Positions 52,254 through 61,673 of a DNA stretch of 64,000 nt are shown here, piece by piece. The notes beneath the pieces were generated by a model that was not told the DNA's origin, did not search any database, and saw only the letters and a list, made by a program, of their open reading frames with translations. The translations under genes and the position numbers were made by a program. Each line of letters begins with the position of its first letter. Within the stretch, counting starts at the first letter, position 1. This stretch comes from Planctomycetota bacterium (GTDB lineage Bacteria; Planctomycetota; Planctomycetia; Pirellulales; Lacipirellulaceae), in NCBI GenBank assembly GCA_013152205.1, contig JAADGV010000115.1, positions 1-64,000 of the forward strand. Reading direction: 5' to 3'.

Positions 52254-53732
52254 CTACTTCTGGTTCGTGAAACGGATCGAGTAGAGGTCGGCATCGTTTA
52301 GCACGGCCCGGATGCGAATGGGTTTGCCGGCGAGCGACGAGACATCGGCGCCTTGCTCCCATTGGACTATGCGTTCGATTTCGTTGCCGATCTGCTCGCG
52401 GGCATCGGCCAAGGTAAAACCGGGGATCGGTTTGCCGTGGGCGTCTTGGATTTCAAAGCGGATGCCGCCTGCGGCTGAGGTACCAAAGTTGATCGACAAT
52501 CGATTGCCGCTGAACGTAAACGGCTTGGTCAGAAGTTCGCCACCCTCGTAGCCCGCTTGAGCCGAGGCAAAACCGTCTAGTCGCATGGAGTAACGCCGCA
52601 GGTGGGCCGTTGGTTGGGCGTAATCTTGATTCAGGTAGACTGACATCTGGGTGGGGCCGGTTTGTACGACGTTCAGGGCAGGGTAATTGGTACGGGAAAC
52701 CCAGTTTTGGGCTCCGATCGCTGGTCGAATGTAGCCGCTCAAAAAGGTGCGGTCGTAGATATTGCCGCCACGCGAGGTCATGAGAATTGCGTCGGACGTA
52801 TCCTTGAAATACTTTGGATTTACGTTGATCGCAAGGGCCTCTTCGTCGGTGAGCACTTGCCTACCGGGCATGAACCGGGCGGCAATCGCCAGATAGATAT
52901 GCGGTGCACGGTAGTAGGGGTGTGTTTGGTTCGTATAGAGATGCTCGATCGGCGCGTCTGAGTCGTTGTGGCGATATTCCATCAACACCTGATTCGTCCA
53001 ATGGATAAAGTCGTCGCTCTCGGCCCGGCTGATTCGGCGAAATCCGTCTTCGAACACTCGGAAAAAGCAAAGATATTTTTCTTCGGCGGCGGACCAAAAC
53101 ACCAGGTTCTGTGAATCGAACATGTGTTTGTAGGGGACCACCTCCGTAGTGAGCAGAGGCTTGTCGTGTAGCGGTTTCCAATGGATGCCATCGGCCGACT
53201 TCCAGGCCATCAGCCCGCTGGTTACTGTGCCACCAATCGCTTTGAATCTCTGATCCGCAGGCACGCCGGGCCGCGTGTCGAGCATCGGGCAAAAATTGTG
53301 CGTTACCGGGCCGGCATCGGCCAGGATGACGTTGTTGGTCTTGTGCCCACGGACCTCGAAGAGATCCAGCTCTGGCTTCGTCCAATGGATGCCGTCCGAC
53401 GACTCGGCGTAGCAATAGACTTCGCCTGGGGTGCCATCGGCTCCGACTTCGGGTCGTCCTCGATAGTAAAGCCGATACAGGTCGCCGTCTTTGATGACCG
53501 TGCAGTAACCGCAAAACAGGCCCTCCCACGGCTTGTCGAACTTGATGGCCACGCCTTCGTCGCGCGGCCGGTTGAGCACCAGCCGGACGTTGTCCAACTT
53601 GTCGATAAGGTAATGGTCGACGAAAAGTTCAAGACGACTGCCAATGTCAATCGCGGCAGGCTCTTCTGCCTGGACTCTGACGGCAGCCAATGCGACTAGA
53701 ATAAACAATGCTCGAAGGGAGAACAATTTCAT
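52254..53732 (-). CDS. Exported five-bladed beta-propeller, GH32/GH43-like
   Basis: A 492-residue protein with a signal peptide (about 1-22, VRVQA). The repeated SSDGIHWTKPEL / KSADGIHWKPLHD phrases and YCTVIKDGDLYRLYYRG are typical of beta-propeller glycosidase-like proteins of families GH32, GH43 or GH117-type. Acidic residues exist at plausible positions, but I cannot fix the catalytic triad. The C-terminal about 120 residues form a beta-sandwich (GGIRFEIQDAHGKPIPGF). It belongs to a family abundant in planctomycetes, often called a hypothetical glycosyl hydrolase. It follows the sugar isomerase convergently and is expressed independently. Confidence 0.82.
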   Translation of the reverse strand: MKLFSLRALFILVALAAVRVQAEEPAAIDIGSRLELFVDHYLIDKLDNVRLVLNRPRDEGVAIKFDKPWEGLFCGYCTVIKDGDLYRLYYRGRPEVGADGTPGEVYCYAESSDGIHWTKPELDLFEVRGHKTNNVILADAGPVTHNFCPMLDTRPGVPADQRFKAIGGTVTSGLMAWKSADGIHWKPLHDKPLLTTEVVPYKHMFDSQNLVFWSAAEEKYLCFFRVFEDGFRRISRAESDDFIHWTNQVLMEYRHNDSDAPIEHLYTNQTHPYYRAPHIYLAIAARFMPGRQVLTDEEALAINVNPKYFKDTSDAILMTSRGGNIYDRTFLSGYIRPAIGAQNWVSRTNYPALNVVQTGPTQMSVYLNQDYAQPTAHLRRYSMRLDGFASAQAGYEGGELLTKPFTFSGNRLSINFGTSAAGGIRFEIQDAHGKPIPGFTLADAREQIGNEIERIVQWEQGADVSSLAGKPIRIRAVLNDADLYSIRFTNQK

Positions 53733-54195
53733 GTGGAGATCCGAAATGTTTGATGTGGGATTTTTGATTTGGCTAAGCCGCTAGCGGCTGGGGGGACGGG
53801 GGAAAGCCGAAAGCGGTTGTTTTGACTTTGTGATTGGTTGGTTTGTTGACTTTAATGGACAAAACTATGTTGCTTGGCGCTTCTATGACAGTGTTTGGTG
53901 GGTTAATTTTGGCACGAATTGCGGGGGGGCCCCATTGGAGTGGACAAAAGAGAGTTCGGAATGCGGAAATCGGAGTGCGGAATGGGGTAATATTGTCATT
54001 TTTGGTTTGTAGTTGTTGGGCACTAGGCGCTAGTTTGTTGGATTTCGAAAGCTAACTGCTAATCGCTAACTGCTGAGCATTCTCTCAGAAGTGGTGGCAC
54101 AATTTCAACTAAAAAATTGGCTATTTTTTTCAGGACCTGCACAGTGGTCCCTACTTGGATAGTTGTACGTGCCAACCGCCGGTGTTTGTCCGTAC
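53733..54195. repeat. Intergenic region with short-repeat text
   Basis: No gene is seen in about 460 bp. GTTCGGAATGCGGAAATCGG with following AGTGCGGAATGGGG at about 53955-53988 is a direct internal repeat, and GCTAACTGCTAATCGCTAAC at about 54052-54071 is another. Both have the style of the short dispersed modules seen elsewhere in the window. Confidence 0.5.
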
Positions 54196-56214
54196 CTATT
54201 TCAGCAAGCCAATCTTCTCGACCGGAATTTGCTGAAACCCTTGCTCTAAGGCGGGCGAATCTGGCCGCAAACGGAAGTCGAGGATCGTTGATGTGGGCGA
54301 GCGAGGGTCGCCCACGAAGTGTGGGTCTTGGTCGATCAAGTTATGTTCGAATGTGACCAAGGGCTTGGCTTCGGCTTGGAGACTCAACCAGTTGCCTCCC
54401 CACGAGATGTTTTGACGCACGACATTGTATTTTGGCTTGCCTGGCTCGTCGTCTAGCAAAGTGAGAAGCTGTGGGTAGCGTTCTTTCCAAGGGGAGTCGA
54501 GATAGGGCATTTTATTCAGGCGCTCAGGCAGAGTGCCCTTGATGGTTTCGTGCATCCAGCCAATGCCCCGGGCATCGACATGCACCGAGGGTTTGCAGTC
54601 GACGAAGATATTGTTTTCGACCAAGTTATCACGCCCGCCCCCGATAAATGCGGCTCGGCCAGCACGATTAAACACGTTTCCGATGATTTTGATACCGCTG
54701 GCTGCGTCGTCGAGATAGACCGCCATCGCACCGTGAAGGCCTGGTCCACGGATGTCGTGGAAATAGTTGTGCCGGATGACAGTACCGCGTGCGGTCCAAT
54801 CACGTCCCATGTAGAAAGCGCCTACGTCGCCCGTCTCGAAACAGACGTTGTGAATTTCGTTGAACTCGATGCGATGTTCGTTGCCGACCAGTTGGATTGC
54901 ATTGTGGGGGCCATCGTGAAGCAGATTGTGGGCCACGAGTTGGCCGACCCCAGAAACGGAAACGGCAGGGCGATAAGTGCGATAAAGACGACCGAAGTGG
55001 TGGATGTGATTGCTAACACACTCATGGCCCGATGGCTCAAGAGTCTTGCGGTCGCCTCCGCCCAACGAGATGCCCCCTTCGCCCAAGTTGTAGAGATTTG
55101 AGTGCCGTACTTTGCAGAGTTTTCCGCCACGAATAACGATCCCCCGACTGCCTGTATTACGAACGGTACAGTTTTCGATAATGCAAGCTTGCGAGTTAAG
55201 AATTCGGATCGCCGTGGCTCGGGTTCCTGAGAAAATGATGCCTTGAAATACCACCGACTGACAGTCGTCTATGCTTAGTAGTTGGGGAAGAACCGAAACG
55301 GTGACCGCGTTATCTTCGATCGGCGCAGGTGGCCAGAAGTAGAGCAGGCCGGCCTTGCGATCGACATACCATTCGCCGGGTTGGTCGAGTTCGCAAAGGA
55401 GATTGAGCGCGTAGTAACGCTGGTTCTTTCGATAGCCGTAGCCATGATAGGGAGGAGTGAGTCGGATGATCTTGGCAGCAGTGTCGATCTCGGAAATGCG
55501 CTCGAACGAATCTGACCAATCCCAAAACCAGTAACCATGAAGCCAAACATCAGGCTCGCCTGACCAACGGGCCGGGCGGTCGTCGTTGTAGGTGAAGTCA
55601 CCTTCTTTGGTGCCTGGGATGCCATGTATTTTTTTCGGTGTTTTCCCCACGACCTCGACGATTTTGGCAAACCCCTCGTTGGGCCAACGAGCGAGCAGCA
55701 TGGGTTTGTCGTTAAAGAAGACCTCAATCCGTTTGCCTTGGGTAGCAACCTCGCCAAAATCTTCTACGCCGTTGGCACGGAGATCGGCGACGACAATTTT
55801 ATCTCGAGCCGCTGGGTCGAGTCGTTCGAGAATTTCAGCATTCGCCACCGGCTGGAAACCGGTAATCGGGCGGGAGCCGAGTAACTCGACTTCTTCTCCG
55901 TCGGCAGCACGGTAGACGATTGGGCCGTTGTCGGTGCCTGTGTCTTGACGTTCAAGAACGAATGGTTCGGCAAGCTGGTACTTGCCACCGCGGAGGGTGA
56001 CCGTTGCGCCTTGTTCAGGAAAGTTGCCAGCCGAGCGGATTTCTCGGAGTGCATCACGCGCAGCGGTTAAGCTGGCGTATGGTTTTTCACGAGTCCCCGG
56101 GTTTTGATCGTTGCCGTCGGTTGCAACAAAAAACTCCAGTGAATGGCCAACTTCAGCGAAAGTGAAGACGAATAAGGCCGTACCTACTATCATCGCAAGC
56201 GAAGTTTTATGCAT
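54196..56214 (-). CDS. Exported right-handed parallel beta-helix protein
   Basis: A 672-residue protein with a signal peptide (about 1-24). It opens with the EFFVATDGNDQNPGTREKPY motif of planctomycete beta-helix proteins, has a beta-sandwich-like N-terminal region, then PbH1 repeats, about residues 300-560 (IIENCTVRNTGSRGIVIRGG, VSNHIHHFGRLYRTYRPAVS, VIRHNYFHDIRGPG, LVENNIFVDCKPSVHV). Such proteins include lyases and hydrolases of polysaccharides and non-catalytic binders; no catalytic set is evident. The ATG at 56214 follows GGAGGG and is preferred to 56238. Confidence 0.88.
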   Translation of the reverse strand: MHKTSLAMIVGTALFVFTFAEVGHSLEFFVATDGNDQNPGTREKPYASLTAARDALREIRSAGNFPEQGATVTLRGGKYQLAEPFVLERQDTGTDNGPIVYRAADGEEVELLGSRPITGFQPVANAEILERLDPAARDKIVVADLRANGVEDFGEVATQGKRIEVFFNDKPMLLARWPNEGFAKIVEVVGKTPKKIHGIPGTKEGDFTYNDDRPARWSGEPDVWLHGYWFWDWSDSFERISEIDTAAKIIRLTPPYHGYGYRKNQRYYALNLLCELDQPGEWYVDRKAGLLYFWPPAPIEDNAVTVSVLPQLLSIDDCQSVVFQGIIFSGTRATAIRILNSQACIIENCTVRNTGSRGIVIRGGKLCKVRHSNLYNLGEGGISLGGGDRKTLEPSGHECVSNHIHHFGRLYRTYRPAVSVSGVGQLVAHNLLHDGPHNAIQLVGNEHRIEFNEIHNVCFETGDVGAFYMGRDWTARGTVIRHNYFHDIRGPGLHGAMAVYLDDAASGIKIIGNVFNRAGRAAFIGGGRDNLVENNIFVDCKPSVHVDARGIGWMHETIKGTLPERLNKMPYLDSPWKERYPQLLTLLDDEPGKPKYNVVRQNISWGGNWLSLQAEAKPLVTFEHNLIDQDPHFVGDPRSPTSTILDFRLRPDSPALEQGFQQIPVEKIGLLK

Positions 56215-56249
56215 AAACAATCCCTCCTGGTAGTGCAACTTTGAGACAA

Positions 56250-56431
56250 GTTAACCACAACGGCACAACGGCCACGACGTGAATCCAGCATGGAACATTT
56301 TATTTGCCCCCAGTCAATTCAATTGGAAGACATCTCTTACAGAAACAACATTTGTGGCATTCTAGCAGGTTGCGGAACACCTGAAACACGGACTTCTTTC
56401 GTCGTGTTCGTTGTGTCGTCGTGGTTCAACC
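56250..56431. repeat. Fold-back element with ACCACAACGGCACAACG arms
   Basis: Arms 56250-56279 and 56401-56431 are inverted copies with roughly 26 of 31 matches (GTTAACCACAACGGCACAAC and GTTGTGTCGTCGTGGTTCAA). The module also appears singly at about 1016-1033 and 47676-47690. It lies between the DUF1501 and beta-helix genes. Confidence 0.8.
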
Positions 56432-56455
56432 TTGTGTAGTAGTACCAGGGCGATG

Positions 56456-57919
56456 CTATACGAGGGCAGGGGAGGGGTTGGCGAGAATCTCTTTGACCAC
56501 GCGGCATTCTCGACCGTTGGTTAGTTGCTGGTCTCGTGCGTTGTAGCGGTAGGTGAGTTTGTTGTAGTCGAAACCAAATTGGTGCAACAGCGTCGCTTGA
56601 ATATCGTTGGGAGTTACCTTGTCTACGACTGCACGGTGACCGAACTCATCGGTTTCGCCATAGGTGATGCCGCCTTGAATGCCGCCGCCTGCAAACCAAC
56701 TGCTGAAGCCTTGGCCATTGTGGTCGCGTCCGGCCTGCCCAGGCGCACCTTGATTCTCTACGACTGGCAAACGGCCGATTTCGCCACCCCAATGAACGAT
56801 TGTGGTATCGAGGAGGCCTCGCTGTTTGAGATCGAGGATGAGGGCAGCGGACGGTTGGTCGGTCCGGCGGCAGATACCGGGAAGGCTTTTCTGGATACTA
56901 TTGTGGTTATCCCAAGGCTGACCGCCGAGGAACAGTTGCACAAAGCGAACGCCCCGTTCGACCAACCGACGGGCAAGCAAACATCGCGTGCCGTATTCTT
57001 TGGTTTCGGGTTTGTCGATGCCGTACATTTTGAGGGTGCTTTTCGACTCGCCAGAAATGTCGAGCGCTTCGGTAGCTGCCACTTGCATGCGTGCTGCTAG
57101 CTCGTAACTCGCAATGCGAGCCTCTAAGTCGGCTTCGCCCGGGTGGCGTTCTAGATGGTTCCGATTGAGTTTGGCAAGCAGTGCTAAATTTTTGGTTTGC
57201 AGCTCACCTTTTAAATGTGCGGGCGGCTGGAGGTTTAAGATTCGAGGCTCCTTGGGCCTGAGAACCGTACCTTGGAATAGAGGGGGCATCCAACCGTTGG
57301 TCCAGTTATGAACGCCATCGACGGGGGGCCCGCCTGGGTCGGTGAGTACCATGTACGCAGGAAGATCCTGGCTTTCGCAACCAAGGGCGTAGGTCACCCA
57401 AGCACCAAGCGTTGGCCGTCCCAGGACTGCGGGGATGCCGCTATGCCAATAGCGAATAGAAACCTCATGGCCGTTGAAGCCGGTGTGCATCGAGCGGACG
57501 AGGCAGATGTCGTCGACGATGTTCGACAGATGAGGGAGCAGTTCGGAAATTTCGGTGCCGCATTGTCCCTGGGGCGCAAATTTCCAAGGGCTTCCCATCA
57601 GCGTTTTGCTCGCCCGTTTGACAAAGCTGTATTGGATGTCGCCCTTGAACTCGGTGCCGTCGTATTTGGTAAGTTCGGGCTTGGGATCCATGAGATCGAC
57701 GTGCGACGGGCCACCGTGCATGAACATCGAGATCATTGCGTTGGCCTGTGGCGCGAAATGCGTTTGCCGCGGCTTCATGTCGAGCGCCGATGGTGGCGTC
57801 GCTACGTCTGCCGGATTGGCTAGTAGTTGCTCCTGCTTGAGTAGCCAAGCAAGAGCGACTCCACCCACCCCCATCGCATTTTGGGCCAAAAATTCACGTC
57901 GAGATTGGTTGCCAAACAT
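56456..57919 (-). CDS. DUF1501 protein, Tat-exported
   Basis: A 487-residue DUF1501 protein. The Tat signal SRREFLAQNAMGVGGVALAW is at 6-25. FMHGGPSHVDLMDPKPEL at 66-83 and HWGGEIGRLP near 400, plus DHNGQGF, are family hallmarks; the fold is related to alkaline-phosphatase/sulfatase-type enzymes. The gene is normally the downstream partner of a PSCyt/PSD1 gene in planctomycetes; here the partner is the next gene upstream on the same strand, but 369 bp of repeat DNA lies between them. The joint role is unknown and may concern extracellular degradation and electron transfer. Confidence 0.93.
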   Translation of the reverse strand: MFGNQSRREFLAQNAMGVGGVALAWLLKQEQLLANPADVATPPSALDMKPRQTHFAPQANAMISMFMHGGPSHVDLMDPKPELTKYDGTEFKGDIQYSFVKRASKTLMGSPWKFAPQGQCGTEISELLPHLSNIVDDICLVRSMHTGFNGHEVSIRYWHSGIPAVLGRPTLGAWVTYALGCESQDLPAYMVLTDPGGPPVDGVHNWTNGWMPPLFQGTVLRPKEPRILNLQPPAHLKGELQTKNLALLAKLNRNHLERHPGEADLEARIASYELAARMQVAATEALDISGESKSTLKMYGIDKPETKEYGTRCLLARRLVERGVRFVQLFLGGQPWDNHNSIQKSLPGICRRTDQPSAALILDLKQRGLLDTTIVHWGGEIGRLPVVENQGAPGQAGRDHNGQGFSSWFAGGGIQGGITYGETDEFGHRAVVDKVTPNDIQATLLHQFGFDYNKLTYRYNARDQQLTNGRECRVVKEILANPSPALV

Positions 57920-58288
57920 TTGAGACTCGTTTGATGGTACGGTTCAGAGGAAATTTTTTAGTTCTGGATTTACCACGGAGACGCGGAGAACACGGGGGCA
58001 GCAAAGCCACAACCAAGCAGGTGAAATTTGACAGGATAACAGGATGAACCAGATGAGAGACATCTCGTCGATCACAAAAATTGATTGAAAGAACACTAAT
58101 CTTCACTAATCAGATTAGCGCCGATTAACGAAGATCAGTGTTCCAACTCAAATTGATAATTGTTGCCATTTCTTTGCGAGAATATTTTGTCTAATTTGGT
58201 TTTGGCGTTGGGTTGCTCTGTGTCTTCGGTTGTTTATGCCAGCAGGGAAATGTCGTAGTTATTCTGGAGTCGTTTTTTTGCTAGGAGA
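57920..58288. repeat. Repeat insertion between PSD1 and DUF1501 genes
   Basis: No gene is seen. TACCACGGAGACGCGGAGAA at about 57971-57990 is a CCACGGAG module. 58000-58178 is copy B of the roughly 180-bp dispersed repeat whose copy A is at 20883-21062, same orientation; it includes GTGAAATTTGACAGGAT and the GCTAATC-type hairpin. Confidence 0.85.
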
Positions 58289-61200
58289 TTAATCGACGTA
58301 GAGGAATTCGTTTGAGCTTAATAAGACCTGACAAAGATTCGTCATTGCCTGTTGGCGTGGGTTGATGTCTTTGGCTTTGCTACGCGTTGCCGACAAAATG
58401 GGGATTTGCTCGGCTAAGAACTTTAAGGCGATAAGATACTCGTCGGCGGTTGGTGGGCGTCCGTAGGCCAAGTGCCAGGCTTGGACGACTTGCTTGGGCA
58501 ACGGTGTTTGCTGATCCTGCGGCCCGTGGAAGTCGGCTGCGGTGCTCCAGGTGGTTGTCGGTGCGTCTGCTGTGTGTAGATCGATAGTTACTGTCCAATG
58601 AAAGCTATCCGAGTTTTCGTTGCTGCGGCAACCAAGATGCAAGTCGAGAACGTCGCCCGCTTCGACTTCAATTTCTGCGACTGATGTCTCTTGCTCGCTG
58701 TGTTGAGCCTGCCAGTGGCCGACGACTCCTAGCCGACTGGAAACAACGCGTGCTTCGACGCCGTCGCCACTTTCGGAGGGGTGTTTTAGGTGCCCATGGA
58801 TGCTGACCTTGCCGGCAAACGGTGCGGTCCAGCGTCGGATGGCTGCCCGATTGCTATCTCCGCCGGGATGGCCCCCCGTGGCGTTGAGCGCAACCCAGCC
58901 GAGGGTAGGATCGCTGCGCTCTTTGCCTCCTTGCCATTGCGAGCCAGTCCAATGCGGCAGCGGGGTAAAGCTAATCACTCGTTGTTGCTCTGCGTCAAAC
59001 CGACCATAACCGTACTTCCAAGCATCCGTGGGGTCGGCAAATCGGGCCAGGTCAAACTCGACGGCAGGTAGCTCGACGTTTGCCGCATCTTTCGATATCC
59101 GTTCGGCGAAGCTTTTCGCTTGCCTGAGAATGAACTCGCTATTCATCAACATCAGCGATTGAGTAGCAACCGTCGACGAAGGACGAGACTCGCAGTTGAC
59201 TTCCATCACCGGAGCATCGAACGACTTTAGCAGCGCGACCGGCTGAGTTCTTTTTACCTTGACGTAGACGCCGCGACGTTTGGAATCTGCGCTGACAATT
59301 GTTTGCCCGGTGTCGTCGGTGGTGATTGCGGCCGGGGGGCCGTAGAGTTGGTGTTCTAAGACCCCGCTGGTTGCTAGGATACGATCGTAGAGGGCCTCGG
59401 CACTGAGCCGAACTACGGGTTTTTTCCAATAGAGGAGGTTTGCGCCGTCAACGGCGAACTTGGCGGGGTCGGATTTGGACGACTGGCGATAAACGGTCGA
59501 GAGCATTATCCGACGGTGTAGGCTCTTGAGGCTCCAGCCGTTTTCGGCAAACTCGACAGCCAACCAATCGAGCAGCTTTGGGTGGGTTGGCTTCTGGCCA
59601 AGTAGGCCAAAGTCGGACGGTGTGCCGACAATCCCTCGTCCGAAATGATGCATCCAGACACGGTTGGCGAGAACACGACCTACCAACGGGTGGGTGCCAC
59701 TGAAGAGCCAGCGTGCAAACGCAAGGCGTCGACCGGTGGAAGGTAGCTTTTCGTTGTTGTCGGGGATTTCGAATCGTTTTCCTGGCGGGGCGCTGATCGT
59801 CAGCGAAGCGGGGGTGACGGTCTGCTTTGGCTGTTTATATTCGCCTCGATAAAACAGATGGCTGACGGGTACTTGCCCTGGGGTTTCGGTCAGCGCGCGA
59901 ATGAACTTTTGCACGGGCTTCTTGGCACGGATTTCGGCGATTTTCTTGTCAAACTCTTTCAGTGCGTCGGCTGAGGCCTTGTTGTATTGATACAGCGTGC
60001 CTCCAGAGATGTTGACGCTAGGGTTTTCTTTGAGCAATTGTTTTTGCTCCTCGGTACGTTTGTCGCCGGGAGTGTCGTAAGCGGTACGAAGGTTTTTGCG
60101 TAGAGCTTCCTCGTATTTCGCGAGTTCTTTGACCAGCTCTTCCTCGATGTACTTTTTCTGTTGAACATTTTTTTCGTCGATAACTTTTTTGACTTCTGCT
60201 TCAATCTCGTTCGCAGTGGTGCGCTGCTCGTCGGTATACAGCGAGATCAGCCGTTGTGGCGGGGTACGCCATTTCTTCCAGTCCAAAGCTGGCTCGAAAA
60301 TAGACCGTAGTTGGTAGTAGTCGGTGTGTGGGATCGGGTCGTAGCGATGATCGTGACACTGTGCGCAACCGACGCTTAGCCCTAGCAAGGACGTCGAAAC
60401 AATTTTCACCGTGTCCGAAATTGTATGGTTGCGGGCATCGTCGTCATTTGCTCCGCTACCGGTGCCATCGCCGGCCATTCGCAGAAAACCTGTGGCTGTG
60501 AGTTTGTCGATTTGCTGCTCGTTAAGATTTTTGTAGGGGGGGGCGACCAACTCGTCGCCTGCTAGCTGCTCTTGCAAAAATTCGTCGAACGGTTTGTCTG
60601 CGTTGATCGCCTTAATCACGTAGTCGCGATAGCGATACGCCCAAGGACGATCGGCGTCGGCGGTTGTGTAGCCTTCGGTATCGGCGTAGCCAGCGACATC
60701 AAGCCAATGGCGTGCCCAGCGCTCGCCATAACGGGGTGAAGCAAGTAACTCGTCGAGGAGCGTTTCGTATTTAGTGGGCGATTCGTTAGCAAGATAAGCA
60801 GCGACGTCGGCAGGCGAGGGGGGGAGGCCGGTTAGATCGAAGTATGCCCGTTGGAGGAGCGTGAGGTCGTCTGCGTCAGGCGAAAACCCTATTCCCTTTT
60901 TTTGTAACTCGGCAAGAATAAATGCGTCGATCGGGGTGCGAACGCGGTCGCTGCCCGGTGTATCGGGCACCGCGGGTCGGGTGAGTGGCTGGAACGACCA
61001 GAACTCGCGTTCCTCGGGAGTAATTGCTAGTCCGCTGTCGAGTTCTTCGGGTTCGTCTCGGGCCGTGATCGCGCCGGCGGCAATCCATTTTTCGAGGGTT
61101 GCCAATTCGTCGGACGAAACCTTTTTGTCGCCCGGCGGCATTTCGTGGCTACGGATTCTTTCCAGTAGATAGCTGGCGTCAGAGTCGCCAGGCTTGATGG

Positions 61201-61408
61201 CTGGTCCGCTCTCGCCGCCGCGGACCATAAAACGCCGCAACCGAAGATCGAGTTCGCCTTCAAGCTCGGCGTTTGCGCCATGGCAATCCAAGCAGTGAGC
61301 TTTTAGGATCGGACGGATGTGGCGTTCAAACGTCAGGGGCTCGTCGCCACTTGCGCTGGTGGCGAACGGCAGCAACGCCGCTACGAGATAGGGGATGCAA
61401 CGAGGCAC
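58289..61408 (-). CDS. PSCyt1-DUF1549-DUF1553 (PSD1) cytochrome protein
   Basis: A 1039-residue exported protein. Signal peptide about 1-20. The PSCyt1 cytochrome c domain has heme motif CLDCH at 39-43 and MPPGDKK as the distal region. DUF1549 (PSCyt2) spans about 155-380 (TPIDAFILAELQKKGI; RYGERWARHWLDVAGYADTE). A charged coiled region, about 400-520, follows. DUF1553 (PSD1) starts near 575 (LAFARWLFSGTHPLVGRVL) and is interrupted by a roughly 170-residue beta-rich insert (about 800-965) before its end near LAYGRPPTADEYLIALKFL. The start codon is GTG at 61408. It is paired with DUF1501 downstream. The function is unknown but probably envelope redox or polymer turnover. Confidence 0.93.
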   Translation of the reverse strand: MPRCIPYLVAALLPFATSASGDEPLTFERHIRPILKAHCLDCHGANAELEGELDLRLRRFMVRGGESGPAIKPGDSDASYLLERIRSHEMPPGDKKVSSDELATLEKWIAAGAITARDEPEELDSGLAITPEEREFWSFQPLTRPAVPDTPGSDRVRTPIDAFILAELQKKGIGFSPDADDLTLLQRAYFDLTGLPPSPADVAAYLANESPTKYETLLDELLASPRYGERWARHWLDVAGYADTEGYTTADADRPWAYRYRDYVIKAINADKPFDEFLQEQLAGDELVAPPYKNLNEQQIDKLTATGFLRMAGDGTGSGANDDDARNHTISDTVKIVSTSLLGLSVGCAQCHDHRYDPIPHTDYYQLRSIFEPALDWKKWRTPPQRLISLYTDEQRTTANEIEAEVKKVIDEKNVQQKKYIEEELVKELAKYEEALRKNLRTAYDTPGDKRTEEQKQLLKENPSVNISGGTLYQYNKASADALKEFDKKIAEIRAKKPVQKFIRALTETPGQVPVSHLFYRGEYKQPKQTVTPASLTISAPPGKRFEIPDNNEKLPSTGRRLAFARWLFSGTHPLVGRVLANRVWMHHFGRGIVGTPSDFGLLGQKPTHPKLLDWLAVEFAENGWSLKSLHRRIMLSTVYRQSSKSDPAKFAVDGANLLYWKKPVVRLSAEALYDRILATSGVLEHQLYGPPAAITTDDTGQTIVSADSKRRGVYVKVKRTQPVALLKSFDAPVMEVNCESRPSSTVATQSLMLMNSEFILRQAKSFAERISKDAANVELPAVEFDLARFADPTDAWKYGYGRFDAEQQRVISFTPLPHWTGSQWQGGKERSDPTLGWVALNATGGHPGGDSNRAAIRRWTAPFAGKVSIHGHLKHPSESGDGVEARVVSSRLGVVGHWQAQHSEQETSVAEIEVEAGDVLDLHLGCRSNENSDSFHWTVTIDLHTADAPTTTWSTAADFHGPQDQQTPLPKQVVQAWHLAYGRPPTADEYLIALKFLAEQIPILSATRSKAKDINPRQQAMTNLCQVLLSSNEFLYVD

Positions 61409-61673
61409 GGCACTAAGATGGGTTGGAGAGACGGGGGTGGGTTGGAGAGGCGGGAATGAGACATCAACGGCTGTCGAATCGCATGTCCTGCGAGTTTACC
61501 AGAATTTATCTGAAAGAGCAAAATTTGCTTTTCATTGCTCAGGGCGATTGCAAAGTCGCAATTGCACGAAATTTACCGTAACAAATTGAACCACAGAGGA
61601 CGCGGAGCACCTAGCGTGGCGGTAGGCCGCAACCCAAAAAAGTGTGGAAGGTGAAACGAAAGTAACCGTCAGT

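Noticed and set aside
53830-54055. Two short plus-strand frames (60 and 73 codons)
   Set aside because: Low-complexity TGCGGAAT-type repeat text, no ribosome site and no signal or domain.
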